Positions 1-7,149 are shown, counted from the stretch's first letter. The stretch: DNA of 12,192 nt from Chloroflexota bacterium (GCA_011041825.1 DRAO01000509.1:1-12192); one strand, 5' to 3'. Notes: a model not told the origin generated them from the letters alone. Numbers and translations are program-made.

Positions 1-691
1 CCAAGTAAACCCCGTGCCAAGGAAGGGGGAGGAAGGCCAGGAGCCGGTGCAAAGCATAGCCTAGAAAACCTAGGGCAGGAGCCACTCCCCTGGCCCCTTC
101 TCCCAGAAGCCGCACAGCCTCTAGCAGGAAGCCGCTCAACACGATGATAAGGAGCAGGGAAATCACGAATTTGTCATCGAAAGCGGTCCGGAGTTGAGGG
201 TCCCTGGCTATGAAACGGCGGTAGAAAAGGATGCTGAGACCGACCAGGATGATCATCCCCAGCACCTCGTTAATTAAGGCGATGAGTGGGTGGTCGGGTA
301 AGGTGAAGACGATGATGAGGGGATGCTTTACCCCGAAGAGGTGGTGGAGGATTTCGGAGGCGAAGCCGGTAAGGGTCGAGAAAATGCCCAGGAGGAGGAA
401 AGCCCCAAAGGCCATTATGTGGCCCAGCCAGCGCAAGAAGTTAGTGTGAAACAGACGGCGGTGGAATACCCCATCGAGGACTAGCTCTCTCACAGCTCCT
501 GGGAATTGAGGGCGAAAGACACTGCCGATAGCTTGCTGAATCAGAAAGGAGAGCTTTGAGAAGGTCGGGGTTTCGGGGGACAAACCAGGAATGCGGGCTT
601 TTAACCAAATCGAAAGCAAAAACCCCACTTCGGTGAAAAAAGCCAGGAAGACAATGGCCTGGATTATCCAGAAAATGGTGAGATGGCTCAT
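1..691 (-). CDS. NarI/DsrM-like cytochrome b membrane subunit (partial, 3' end beyond window)
   Basis: The reading frame is open from ATG (complement of 689-691) to the window edge, giving 230 residues without a stop. It starts MSHLTIFWIIQAIVFLAFF and shows about five hydrophobic segments (near 6-30, 88-109, 136-156, 174-194 and 205-222). Histidines fall where the NarI/DsrM/HdrE family (respiratory nitrate reductase gamma-like) places haem b ligands: RWLGHIMAFG (His91), then ALHRLLAF (His215) and PWHGVY (His226). The segment SLLLIIVLSGFLLEAVRL fits the transmembrane helix before the second His group. Such subunits pass electrons between the quinone pool and a partner iron-sulphur or HdrD-like protein, which would lie downstream, outside the window. 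An upstream AGGGGT gives a weak ribosome site, and a good promoter lies about 33 nt upstream of the start. The family call is by motif only; another diheme cytochrome b family is possible. Confidence 0.68.
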   Translation of the reverse strand, partial: MSHLTIFWIIQAIVFLAFFTEVGFLLSIWLKARIPGLSPETPTFSKLSFLIQQAIGSVFRPQFPGAVRELVLDGVFHRRLFHTNFLRWLGHIMAFGAFLLLGIFSTLTGFASEILHHLFGVKHPLIIVFTLPDHPLIALINEVLGMIILVGLSILFYRRFIARDPQLRTAFDDKFVISLLLIIVLSGFLLEAVRLLGEGARGVAPALGFLGYALHRLLAFLPLPWHGVYL

Positions 692-730
692 AATCGAGAC
701 CCCTTTGTACGGCCTTGAACAGTGATTAAT

Positions 731-759
731 ATTATAGCTTGCGGTAAGATTTTAGTCAA
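731..759 (-). promoter_or_regulatory. Sigma-70-type promoter for the cytochrome b gene
   Basis: Read on the minus strand, -35 TTGACT (complement of 754-759) and a perfect -10 TATAAT (complement of 731-736) are separated by exactly 17 bp. The predicted transcript start is near 724, giving a 5' leader of about 33 nt. The -35 box lies 14 bp from the -35 of the oppositely oriented promoter at 774-801, so the two could compete or share a regulator. Confidence 0.75.
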
Positions 760-773
760 GGCATCGTTTTGAC

Positions 774-801
774 TTGACAAAGTTTGGAAATTGATTATAC
801 T
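774..801 (+). promoter_or_regulatory. Sigma-70-type promoter for the tandem MBL-fold genes
   Basis: Perfect -35 TTGACA (774-779) and -10 TATACT (796-801) with a 16-bp spacer. The predicted start is near 808, leaving a leader of about 135 nt before the first coding start at 944. That leader contains the terminator-like hairpin at 892-916. Confidence 0.75.
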
Positions 802-891
802 TTTTAAGGCATTTCGGGAATGTTATCAAGCTTTCACAGGAGAGGTACAAGCAGCGATCTCTCTATGAGTAGCACAACTGAAGAGCTTAAA

Positions 892-922
892 AAGGCTGGT
901 GTGTTGAACCAGCCTTAATTTT
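892..922 (+). terminator. Leader terminator/attenuator hairpin
   Basis: AAGGCTGGT (892-900) and ACCAGCCTT (908-916) form a 9-bp perfect stem with a 7-nt loop, followed by AATTTTAT. It lies between the promoter at 774-801 and the start at 944, so it would terminate most transcripts before the coding region unless relieved. Upstream, AAGCTTTC (828-835) can pair with GAAGAGCTT (880-888) with a one-base bulge, so the leader is structured. An attenuator or the 3' end of a small RNA of about 115 nt are both possible. The U-tract is interrupted, which lowers certainty. Confidence 0.5.
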
Positions 923-943
923 ATGGGAGAAGGGAAACCAGAG

Positions 944-1717
944 ATGGCGATAGAGATTCTTTTTTTAGGCACCGGCTCTGCGGAAGGAATCCCTGCCATT
1001 AACTGTACCTGTGAGCATTGCAGGAGGGCAAGGAGGGAAAACGGCAAGCTCGCCCGGGAAAGAGAAGCCGTCCTCTTCTCCCTGCCCGGTTATGACCTCC
1101 TGGTAGGCACCCCCCCCGAGATACGCTCCCTCATCAATAAGTACGAGGTCAAGCGCTTGGATGGCATCCTTGCCACCAATGCCGACTATGGATATATCGG
1201 GGGGATCAAGGAATTTGAATATTGGCATGGCCCTCTGGATTTCCTGGCCGAAGAGAACCTCTTCACCCTTATAAAGCAGGAACTATGGACTGACCGGTTG
1301 GAGAAGCTTATGTTTCACATACCTTATTACCTGGGGGCTTCAATTTATTTTGGTGCTTCCTCCATAATTGCATTCGCCCTGAGGAGGGAGCCCCCATCCT
1401 TTGGCCTTTCAATTAAGGAAGGAGAACGGCGGGTCATCTATGCCCCTGACGCCCCTCCTGTCTTCACTAATTACGCCCGCCGCCTTATGCAATGCTGCGA
1501 CATATTGATTGTAGGCACGCCCGTATTTGAGCCCGATGAGACCAAGCAGCACCTGAGTGTGGAAGAAGCCCTGAAACTCAAGGACGAGGTCAAGGCTCGT
1601 CAATTGGTCCTTACATCCATAACCCATCACAATAAGCCTCACGATGAACTGGAGGAATGGGCAAATAAATTCCAAAACGTGAAGGTGGCCTACGATGGCC
1701 TGAAATTGAGCCTTTAA
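944..1717 (+). CDS. PhnP-like MBL-fold protein with degenerate metal site (257 aa)
   Basis: This is a metallo-beta-lactamase fold protein related to PhnP, the phosphodiesterase of phosphonate breakdown. The start MAIEILFLGTGSAEG is chosen at 944 rather than the in-frame ATG at 923. GGGAGAAGGG (925-934) gives a good ribosome site for 944, the ATG at 923 has none, and the neighbouring paralogue also begins just before FLGTG. CTCEHC (Cys21, Cys23, Cys26) and HH228-229 keep the structural zinc site known in PhnP. The catalytic site is lost. Where the paralogue has SHEHYDH this protein has TNADYGY (78-84), the ligand His after strand FA is Arg148, LTH has become LTS (Ser225), and DTPP has become GTPP. 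Of the usual ligands only Asp169 remains. It is probably non-hydrolytic, perhaps a partner or regulator of the next protein. It is 13 bp upstream of the paralogue, in one operon. Confidence 0.85.
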   Translation: MAIEILFLGTGSAEGIPAINCTCEHCRRARRENGKLAREREAVLFSLPGYDLLVGTPPEIRSLINKYEVKRLDGILATNADYGYIGGIKEFEYWHGPLDFLAEENLFTLIKQELWTDRLEKLMFHIPYYLGASIYFGASSIIAFALRREPPSFGLSIKEGERRVIYAPDAPPVFTNYARRLMQCCDILIVGTPVFEPDETKQHLSVEEALKLKDEVKARQLVLTSITHHNKPHDELEEWANKFQNVKVAYDGLKLSL

Positions 1718-1730
1718 TGGAGAGGGTCCA

Positions 1731-2498
1731 ATGATAGAGGTGCAATTCTTGGGCACAGGTGCCGCCGAAGGCATACCTGCCATCCAATGCACCTGTGAGC
1801 ACTGTAGAAGGGCTCGCCTCGAAGGGGGAAAGCTGCGGCGGGAGAGAAGCGCTTTCATCCTGCACCTGCCCGATTACAAACTCCTTGTGGATACCCCCCC
1901 CAACATTAAAAACATGCTCAGGTCATACGATATCTCCCGGATTGATGGCATTTTCATCTCCCATGAGCATTACGACCACGCAGGAGGCATTGAAGAATTC
2001 AGCTATTGGGGGAGGAGCATAGACCTCTTCCTCGTCCCCCAGGTTTACAAGAGGTTAACCCGCAACAGAGGTATTCAGCATCTCAATACCCGGATGTTTA
2101 ACCTAACCGTTCACCCCGGTATGGCCCTTCACTTCGATGGCTTCTTCCTCGTCCCCTTTGCTGTCAAACACTCGGTTCCCTGCTTCGGTTTAGCCATCTA
2201 CCAAGGCACCACGAAAGTAGTTTATACATCCGATACTTCTAATGAGTTCAGCAATTATGCTCGTTGTCTTATGGAGAATGCAGACCTGCTGATTGTGAAC
2301 ACCCCTGAGTTCAAGACTTCTATGCCTGACCACATCACCATTGCTGAGGCGGTTCAACTTCAGCAGAGTGTAGGGGCTAAGAGGCTTGTCCTGACCCATT
2401 TCAACCACCATAATCGGCCCCATGATGAACTGGAATCCCTCGTGACGAAGTGGCCCGGGGTAACGGTGGCTTACGACGGTCTGAAGATAAGAGCATAG
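1731..2498 (+). CDS. PhnP-like MBL-fold metal-dependent hydrolase (255 aa)
   Basis: This is a complete member of the metallo-beta-lactamase superfamily, PhnP-like group (phosphodiesterase-type hydrolases with two catalytic metals plus a structural zinc). Visible features: FLGTGAAEGIPA at the N-terminus; CTCEHC (Cys20, Cys22, Cys25) for the structural zinc; DTPP (Asp54); the metal motif SHEHYDH (His78, His80, Asp82, His83); KHSVPCFGL (His147); YTSDTS (bridging Asp168); and LTHFNHHN (His223 as ligand, His226/227 near the structural zinc). The start has GGAGAGGG just upstream. It closely resembles the preceding gene along its whole length, indicating tandem duplication. No phosphonate genes are nearby, so the substrate cannot be inferred. 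Other relatives of this fold act on cyclic nucleotides or RNA ends, so the PhnP label is structural rather than functional. Confidence 0.88.
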   Translation: MIEVQFLGTGAAEGIPAIQCTCEHCRRARLEGGKLRRERSAFILHLPDYKLLVDTPPNIKNMLRSYDISRIDGIFISHEHYDHAGGIEEFSYWGRSIDLFLVPQVYKRLTRNRGIQHLNTRMFNLTVHPGMALHFDGFFLVPFAVKHSVPCFGLAIYQGTTKVVYTSDTSNEFSNYARCLMENADLLIVNTPEFKTSMPDHITIAEAVQLQQSVGAKRLVLTHFNHHNRPHDELESLVTKWPGVTVAYDGLKIRA

Positions 2499-2540
2499 AT
2501 TGCCCTGACTCCTCCCGCCCCCTTCACCCCCGCTTTCGGT

Positions 2541-2569
2541 TTGCCAAAATTGGGGGATTATGCTATAGT
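2541..2569 (+). promoter_or_regulatory. Sigma-70-type promoter of the rpsF-ssb-rpsR operon
   Basis: -35 TTGCCA (2541-2546) and -10 TATAGT (2564-2569) with a 17-bp spacer. The predicted start is near 2576, giving a leader of about 93 nt before rpsF that holds the structured element at 2587-2634. The relA-type gene on the other strand uses the same -35 hexamer (TTGCCA). Confidence 0.7.
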
Positions 2570-2586
2570 TTATTGAGGTTTGTTCT

Positions 2587-2634
2587 GGCGGTCGGAGGAG
2601 AGCGGTTCTCCCGTTAATTCACCGGACCCTGGCC
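2587..2634 (+). promoter_or_regulatory. Candidate S6:S18-binding leader RNA
   Basis: The leader can fold into an outer stem GGC-GGTC (2587-2593) with GACC (2625-2628) plus GCC (2632-2634), with a 3-nt bulge. It encloses a tight inner hairpin GGAGAG-CGG-TTCTCC (2597-2611). A CCG trinucleotide (2622-2624) lies immediately 5' of the outer stem's 3' strand. Published S6:S18 autoregulatory leaders of rpsF operons combine an outer helix, an inner hairpin and a conserved CCG that mimics the 16S binding site. This match is by eye and from memory of the motif. Position before rpsF, in an operon with rpsR, is what favours it. Confidence 0.4.
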
Positions 2635-2668
2635 GCAAAATCGCAAAAAGGAGGTGATGGGAGAGGAA

Positions 2669-2956
2669 ATGAGGGAATACGAGATGACTTTCATAATAAC
2701 GCCGGACCTTGAGCAAGAGCAGATAGATGCCACGATAGAAGAGGTGCAGAAGCTAGTGGTAAGTCAGGGCGGACAAGTTAGCAAGACAGATGTTTGGGGA
2801 CGTCGACGCCTGGCCTATCCTATACGTAAAAAGCGAGAAGGTTATTACGTTGTAATGCAAATGCAATTGCCGCCGGAAGCCTTGAAGGAACTGGACCACA
2901 GCCTTAAACTCAATGAATCCATCCTGCGCTACCTTATTGTTCGTACCGATAAGTGA
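2669..2956 (+). CDS. rpsF: 30S ribosomal protein S6 (95 aa)
   Basis: Ribosomal protein S6 binds S18 and helps form the platform of the small subunit. The product MREYEMTFIITPDLEQEQ, with the later segment WGRRRLAYPIRKKREGYY, is typical of S6, and 95 residues is the normal length. In-frame starts at 2654 (GTG) and 2657 (ATG) exist, but they overlap the very strong AAGGAGGTGAT (2648-2658). S6 proteins normally begin M-R-x-Y-E, so 2669 is preferred. There is no poly-glutamate tail. It is followed by ssb, 65 bp away, and rpsR in the common operon order. Confidence 0.96.
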   Translation: MREYEMTFIITPDLEQEQIDATIEEVQKLVVSQGGQVSKTDVWGRRRLAYPIRKKREGYYVVMQMQLPPEALKELDHSLKLNESILRYLIVRTDK

Positions 2957-3021
2957 GGCTCTGGCGGCTTTTTGTGTGTGGAAGATACAGCGGTCAAAAC
3001 TCTGAAAAAGGAGTGGGGGAT

Positions 3022-3429
3022 ATGGCTAGGGGGCTTAATAAAGTTATACTGATAGGTAGTCTTGGTCGGGATCCGGAGCTGCGTTACACCCCTAACGGCA
3101 AGCCGGTGACTTCCTTTAGCCTTGCCACCACCCGCAGTTGGGTTACCTCTAATGGCGAGAGGAAGGATGCCACCGAGTGGTTCAATGTAGTAGCCTGGGG
3201 GGGGTTGGCTGAAATCTGCAGCAAGCGCTTGCGGAAAGGTTCCAGGGTATACATAGAAGGCCACCTTCAGACCCGGGCTTGGGATGATGCTGAGGGACAC
3301 CGCCATTACCGGACAGAAGTGGTGGCTAACGAGATGATAATCCTAGATGACCGTAAAGGCCCTCCCCTCAGGGAGGCCCGGGAAGGAGAGATGACCGAAG
3401 AGGCAGAGGAAGACGAAATCCCTTTCTAA
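3022..3429 (+). CDS. ssb: Single-stranded DNA-binding protein (135 aa)
   Basis: SSB coats single-stranded DNA in replication, recombination and repair. Visible features are the OB-fold start MARGLNKVILIGSLGRDPEL and the segment ATEWFNVVAWGGLAEICSKRL, then KGSRVYIEGHLQTRAWDD, followed by a short acidic linker. The C-terminal tip EEDEIPF recruits partner enzymes. The start at 3022 is chosen because AAAGGAG (3007-3013) sits 8 nt upstream and family members begin at this point; the frame is open further upstream without a site. The linker between the OB fold and the tip is short (about 25 residues) with no Gly/Gln-rich tract, as in many Chloroflexota SSBs. Confidence 0.96.
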   Translation: MARGLNKVILIGSLGRDPELRYTPNGKPVTSFSLATTRSWVTSNGERKDATEWFNVVAWGGLAEICSKRLRKGSRVYIEGHLQTRAWDDAEGHRHYRTEVVANEMIILDDRKGPPLREAREGEMTEEAEEDEIPF

Positions 3430-3453
3430 AACCAGAGATAGGAGGAGGTTAGA

Positions 3454-3735
3454 GTGGCAAACACGACAAAACAACAGACAACACGGACAATCCGCAGGTA
3501 CACTCCGAAGAAAAAGGTTTGCGCTTTTTGCGCTGAGAACATTGATGATATAGACTACAAGCAGGTGGAACTCCTGCGCCGATTCATAAGCGAACGGGGC
3601 CGGATTCAGCCCCGTCGCAAGTTAGGGACTTGCGCTAAGCATCAACGCCGCCTGGCAAGGGCCGTGAAGAGGGCACGCTTCCTGGCTCTGCTGCCCTTCA
3701 CTGCTGAACACGCCCGTACAAGCGGCTTTTCCTAA
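3454..3735 (+). CDS. rpsR: 30S ribosomal protein S18 (93 aa)
   Basis: S18 pairs with S6 in the small-subunit platform. The core reads [20 protein letters not shown], then [20 protein letters not shown] and [20 protein letters not shown], a clear S18. CxxC (VCAFC) together with the later CAKH gives the zinc-binding (C+) form of the protein. Translation starts at GTG, preceded by AGGAGGTT at good spacing. The C-terminal tail after ALLPF is about 13 residues. rplI, which often follows rpsR, is absent; a strong hairpin comes next. Confidence 0.95.
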   Translation: MANTTKQQTTRTIRRYTPKKKVCAFCAENIDDIDYKQVELLRRFISERGRIQPRRKLGTCAKHQRRLARAVKRARFLALLPFTAEHARTSGFS

Positions 3736-3762
3736 ACGCTCGATGGCAATCATTGCGCCTTA

Positions 3763-3800
3763 AAAGGTGCGGCATATTTGTAAGGATATGCCGCACCTTT
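3763..3800 (+). terminator. Strong hairpin after rpsR (terminator or attenuator)
   Basis: AAAGGTGCGGCATAT (3763-3777) and its perfect complement (3786-3800) form a 15-bp stem with an 8-nt loop. The downstream strand ends in TTT, then GCCCTTTACTTTAGG, so the U-tract is poor. It ends only 25 nt before the next start codon, which leaves no room for a separate promoter. The parvulin gene is therefore either read through this hairpin or expressed from a promoter inside rpsR that I cannot see. Confidence 0.65.
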
Positions 3801-3825
3801 GCCCTTTACTTTAGGAGAGTGAAGG

Positions 3826-4998
3826 ATGGCTAAGAAGCGTAAGGAAGCTAAAAAACCTGTGGAAACCAGAAAGCGCAGAGCTCTGCGTAAGAAGGAACAA
3901 CGCCAGCAACGGATGGTGCTCATCGGCCTGGGGATAGTGGGGTTAATCGTGGTGGGCCTGCTGGCTATGGGGTTATACCAGGAATACGTAGCCAAGCCCG
4001 CTTCCCCGGTAGCCATCGTGGGGGATGTGCCCATACGTACCGATGCCTATCAAAAACGGGTCCGCCTGGAGCGTTTTAACCTGCGGAGGAGCATAGAATA
4101 CTGGGAAAGGCAAAAGGCTATGCTGGACCCGGAGAAGGAAGAGGATAAATTCTACATCCAGCTTGTGGACCAGCAGCTTCAACAGCTCAAATCCCGGCTG
4201 GAAAACGTGGGCGTGACCGTGCTCCAGCAAATGATAGATGAAGAGCTCATAAGGCAGAAGGCCGCTGAGGAAGGCATTACCGTAACCCCCCAGGAAGTGC
4301 AACTCCAGATAGAGCGGGCTTTCGGATACGAACGCAATCCCCCTACCCCTACGCCGACCCCTATCACGGCTACCTTAACCATAACCGGCACCCCTACTCC
4401 AACCCCAACCCGGATGACGGAAAAGGAGTTCAAGCAAGCGTATAAGGAATTCATCACTTCCCTGCAAAAGCAGGTGGGGATTTCGGAGCAGGAATACAGG
4501 GACATAGTGGCGGTTATCCTCCTGAGGGAGAAGTTGCGTCAGGTACTGGCCGATAAAGTCCCCACCACCGCCGAGCAAGTGCACGTCCGCCACATCCTGC
4601 TGGATTCGGAGGAAGAAGCTAAGGAGGTCCTTGAGAAGCTCAAGGCCGGGGCTGATTTCGCCGAGTTGGCCAAGGAATACTCAAAGGATGAAGCCACCAA
4701 AGACAACGGGGGAGATTTAGGGTGGTTCCCCAGGGGAAAATGGGAGAAGACTTTCGAGGACGTGGCCTTTTCCCTGGAGGTGGGACGCATAAGCGGGATT
4801 ATAAAAACTTCGATGGGCTATCACATCATAAAGGTTGAAGGACACGAGATGAACAGAGAGCTTGACCCCGCTTACCTGGCCGAAAGGAGGGCTTCGGCTC
4901 TGGAGGATTGGCTCGCTAAAGCGAGGAACTCCGATAAGGTAAAGCGGTTCTGGACCCCTGATAAGGTTCCTCCGGAGGAGACCCCGCAGGTGAAATGA
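3826..4998 (+). CDS. Membrane-anchored parvulin-type peptidyl-prolyl cis-trans isomerase (390 aa)
   Basis: This is a PrsA/SurA-like extracytoplasmic foldase that helps exported proteins fold. The N-terminus (1-29) is very basic, then a transmembrane anchor lies at about 30-50 with no lipobox Cys, so it is a signal-anchor protein rather than a PrsA lipoprotein. A SurA-like helical chaperone region runs from about 60 to 245. It is interrupted by a Thr-Pro linker at about 172-196 (PPTPTPTPITATLTITG, then TPTPTPTR). The PpiC/rotamase domain lies at about 251-349: QVHVRHILLDSEEEA, ADFAELAKEYSKDE, GGDLGWFPRG, then SGIIKTSMGYHIIKV. The tail is charged. The start has TAGGAGAG upstream. It could serve the secreted proteins encoded further along, but this is inference. 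Confidence 0.92.
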   Translation: MAKKRKEAKKPVETRKRRALRKKEQRQQRMVLIGLGIVGLIVVGLLAMGLYQEYVAKPASPVAIVGDVPIRTDAYQKRVRLERFNLRRSIEYWERQKAMLDPEKEEDKFYIQLVDQQLQQLKSRLENVGVTVLQQMIDEELIRQKAAEEGITVTPQEVQLQIERAFGYERNPPTPTPTPITATLTITGTPTPTPTRMTEKEFKQAYKEFITSLQKQVGISEQEYRDIVAVILLREKLRQVLADKVPTTAEQVHVRHILLDSEEEAKEVLEKLKAGADFAELAKEYSKDEATKDNGGDLGWFPRGKWEKTFEDVAFSLEVGRISGIIKTSMGYHIIKVEGHEMNRELDPAYLAERRASALEDWLAKARNSDKVKRFWTPDKVPPEETPQVK

Positions 4999-5016
4999 AG
5001 TGCCCCTTTTGGGGAA

Positions 5017-7149
5017 TTAACCCGTATGCCTGTAAGCTTCTATCACGTTGGGCAAGCGTGATATTTTATCGAGGATGCGGGTAAGCTGAGAGGCCGTGCT
5101 TATCTCCAGCGTGGTTTTGATGATGGCCACGTGGTCCTTCTTACGGGTGGTTATCTCACCGCTGGCGATGTTGACGCCCTCATTAGCCACCACAGTGGCT
5201 ATATCCCGGAAAAGCCCCTCCCGGTCGAAGGCTTTAACGGTGATGGTGACGGGGTATCTGGCACGGCTTTCCTGCCCCCAGGATACCTGGATAAGGCGTT
5301 CCCTGTCCTTCAGGTGCAGTATGTTAGGGCAATCCGCCCTGTGGATGCTAATCCCCCTGCCTTTGGTAACGTAACCCACAATCGCATCCCCGGGCACCGG
5401 GTTGCAACACTTGGCCAAATGCGTTAATAGATTCCCTACCCCCAGCACCGTGACACCCGGGGATTCCCTGACCGTGGGCCTCGGCTTGGGTAGCTCCTCT
5501 TCCTGGCTTTCCATCTGGAGCAATTTGGTCGCCACCTGTTGCGGGTGGATGTCGCCGTACCCGATGGCGGCCAGGAAATCATCAGCGCTCTTGTAGCCGA
5601 ACATCTGGGCCACTTCTTCGTAGTCCACATCAATACGGAGCCTCTTCAATTCCTTATCCAGGAGCTCCCGCCCTTGGGCTATGTTCTCCGCCCTCGCCTG
5701 CTTCTTGAACCAGAGGCGGATTTTCTGCCGGGCCCGGGAAGTCTTCACGTACCCCAAATCAGGGTTAAGCCAATCACGGCTTGGCCCACCCCTCTTGGCA
5801 GTGATTATCTCCACCTGGTCCCCGCTCTTAAGCTGGTAATCCAGAGGCACAATCTTGCCGTTAACCCTTGCCCCACGGCAGCGATGGCCTATCTCGGTGT
5901 GGATGTGATAGGCAAAGTCTATGGGGGTGGAACCGGCTGGCAGGTCTATGACATCGCCTTTCGGGGTGAAGACGTAGACCCTGTCCTGGAAGAAATCGCT
6001 CTTGAGGGAGTCTATGAACTCCCGGGCATCGGTGACCTCCTGGCGCCATTCCAGGATTTGGCGGAGCCAGGCGATTTTGTTCTCAAACTCCACATCCCGT
6101 TTGGCCTGCTCCTTATATCGCCAGTGGGCGGCAATCCCGTACTCCGCCACCCTGTGCATCTCATAGGTGCGGATTTGCACTTCCAGGGGTTTACCGCCAG
6201 GCCCCACCACTGCTGTGTGGAGGGAGCGGTACATATTGTCCTTAGGAGTAGCTATGTAATCGTCAAACTCGCCCGGGATGGGAGGCCACAGGGAATGCAC
6301 GACACCCAGAGCGGCATAGCAATCCTTGATGTCGTTGACTATGATGCGAACCCCGTGGAGGTCGTAAATTTGATTGAAGTCCAGGTTCTTGCGTTTCATC
6401 TTCTGGTATATGCTGTAGATGTGCTTGGGGCGTCCGGTGATTTCCGCTTCTATACCTGCTTCTTTCAGGCGCTTCTGGAGGGTTTCGATAACCTTGGCGA
6501 TATAGCGCTCCCGGTCCTTCCGGCGCTGATCCAGCTTCATCGCAATCTCTTTATATTTATCAGGCTCAAGGTAGCGGAAGGCGAGGTCCTCCAGTTCCCA
6601 TTTTATCTTCCAGATGCCAAGGCGGTTCGCCAGGGGGGCGAATATCTCCAATGTTTCCTGTGCAATCCGGCGTCGCTTATGCTCCGGCAGGGAGCCCAGG
6701 GTACGCATATTGTGCAGGCGGTCGGCCAGCTTTATGAGCACCACCCGCACATCATCCACCATTGCCAGGAACATCTTGCGGATGCTTTCGGCCTGTTCGT
6801 AAGCCCTGCTCAATTCCCTGGCCTGGAGCCGGTCCTTCTCCATCTTCTCCAGCTTTGTGACCCCATCCACCAGCCTGGCAACCTCCTCGCCGAATTCAGC
6901 CCGGATGTCATCCACATCCAGGATGGTGTCCTCCACCACATCATGGAGGAGCCCAGCGGCAATGGTGGCGGGATCCAGGCGCAAATCGCTCAATATGTGT
7001 GCTACGGCCAGGCTGTGCTGGATATAGGGCTCACCTGAAGCCCTGACCTGTCCCTCGTGGGCAACCTTGGCCAGTTCGTAGGCCCTTGATACCAGTTGCC
7101 TCCCCTCGGGCTCCCTGATGGAATCCAGCAAGTCTTTAATCTCGTTCAT
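5017..7149 (-). CDS. rel: Rel/SpoT-family (p)ppGpp synthetase/hydrolase (710 aa)
   Basis: This is a full-length long RSH enzyme that makes and degrades the stringent-response alarmone. Domains in order: HD hydrolase (about 25-200) with His45, HD69-70, ED73-74 and ADRLHN (Asp143, Asn147) all present; synthetase (about 235-345) with GRPKHIYSIYQKM, YDLHGVRIIV, PGEFDDYIATPKDNMYRSLH and EVQIRT; TGS (391-451); helical region; zinc-binding CC581-582, His603, Cys607; ACT (about 634-708). The synthetase carries EFDD (294-297), the form found in monofunctional RelA, where bifunctional enzymes usually have RxKD. The hydrolase site nevertheless looks intact. The start codon has AGGGGAGGG very close upstream. 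Its own promoter is at 7203-7231. It converges with the parvulin gene, with 18 bp between stop codons. Confidence 0.96.
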   Translation of the reverse strand: MNEIKDLLDSIREPEGRQLVSRAYELAKVAHEGQVRASGEPYIQHSLAVAHILSDLRLDPATIAAGLLHDVVEDTILDVDDIRAEFGEEVARLVDGVTKLEKMEKDRLQARELSRAYEQAESIRKMFLAMVDDVRVVLIKLADRLHNMRTLGSLPEHKRRRIAQETLEIFAPLANRLGIWKIKWELEDLAFRYLEPDKYKEIAMKLDQRRKDRERYIAKVIETLQKRLKEAGIEAEITGRPKHIYSIYQKMKRKNLDFNQIYDLHGVRIIVNDIKDCYAALGVVHSLWPPIPGEFDDYIATPKDNMYRSLHTAVVGPGGKPLEVQIRTYEMHRVAEYGIAAHWRYKEQAKRDVEFENKIAWLRQILEWRQEVTDAREFIDSLKSDFFQDRVYVFTPKGDVIDLPAGSTPIDFAYHIHTEIGHRCRGARVNGKIVPLDYQLKSGDQVEIITAKRGGPSRDWLNPDLGYVKTSRARQKIRLWFKKQARAENIAQGRELLDKELKRLRIDVDYEEVAQMFGYKSADDFLAAIGYGDIHPQQVATKLLQMESQEEELPKPRPTVRESPGVTVLGVGNLLTHLAKCCNPVPGDAIVGYVTKGRGISIHRADCPNILHLKDRERLIQVSWGQESRARYPVTITVKAFDREGLFRDIATVVANEGVNIASGEITTRKKDHVAIIKTTLEISTASQLTRILDKISRLPNVIEAYRHTG

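Noticed and set aside
5003..5014. CCCC-TTTT-GGGG hairpin as a bidirectional terminator between the parvulin and rel genes
   Set aside because: Only a 4-bp stem with no U-tract on either side; too weak to call.
5539..7038. Long plus-strand open frame (499 codons) opposite rel
   Set aside because: It lies entirely antisense to a clear rel gene. Its length comes from the codon bias of rel, and it has no ribosome site and no family-like motifs.
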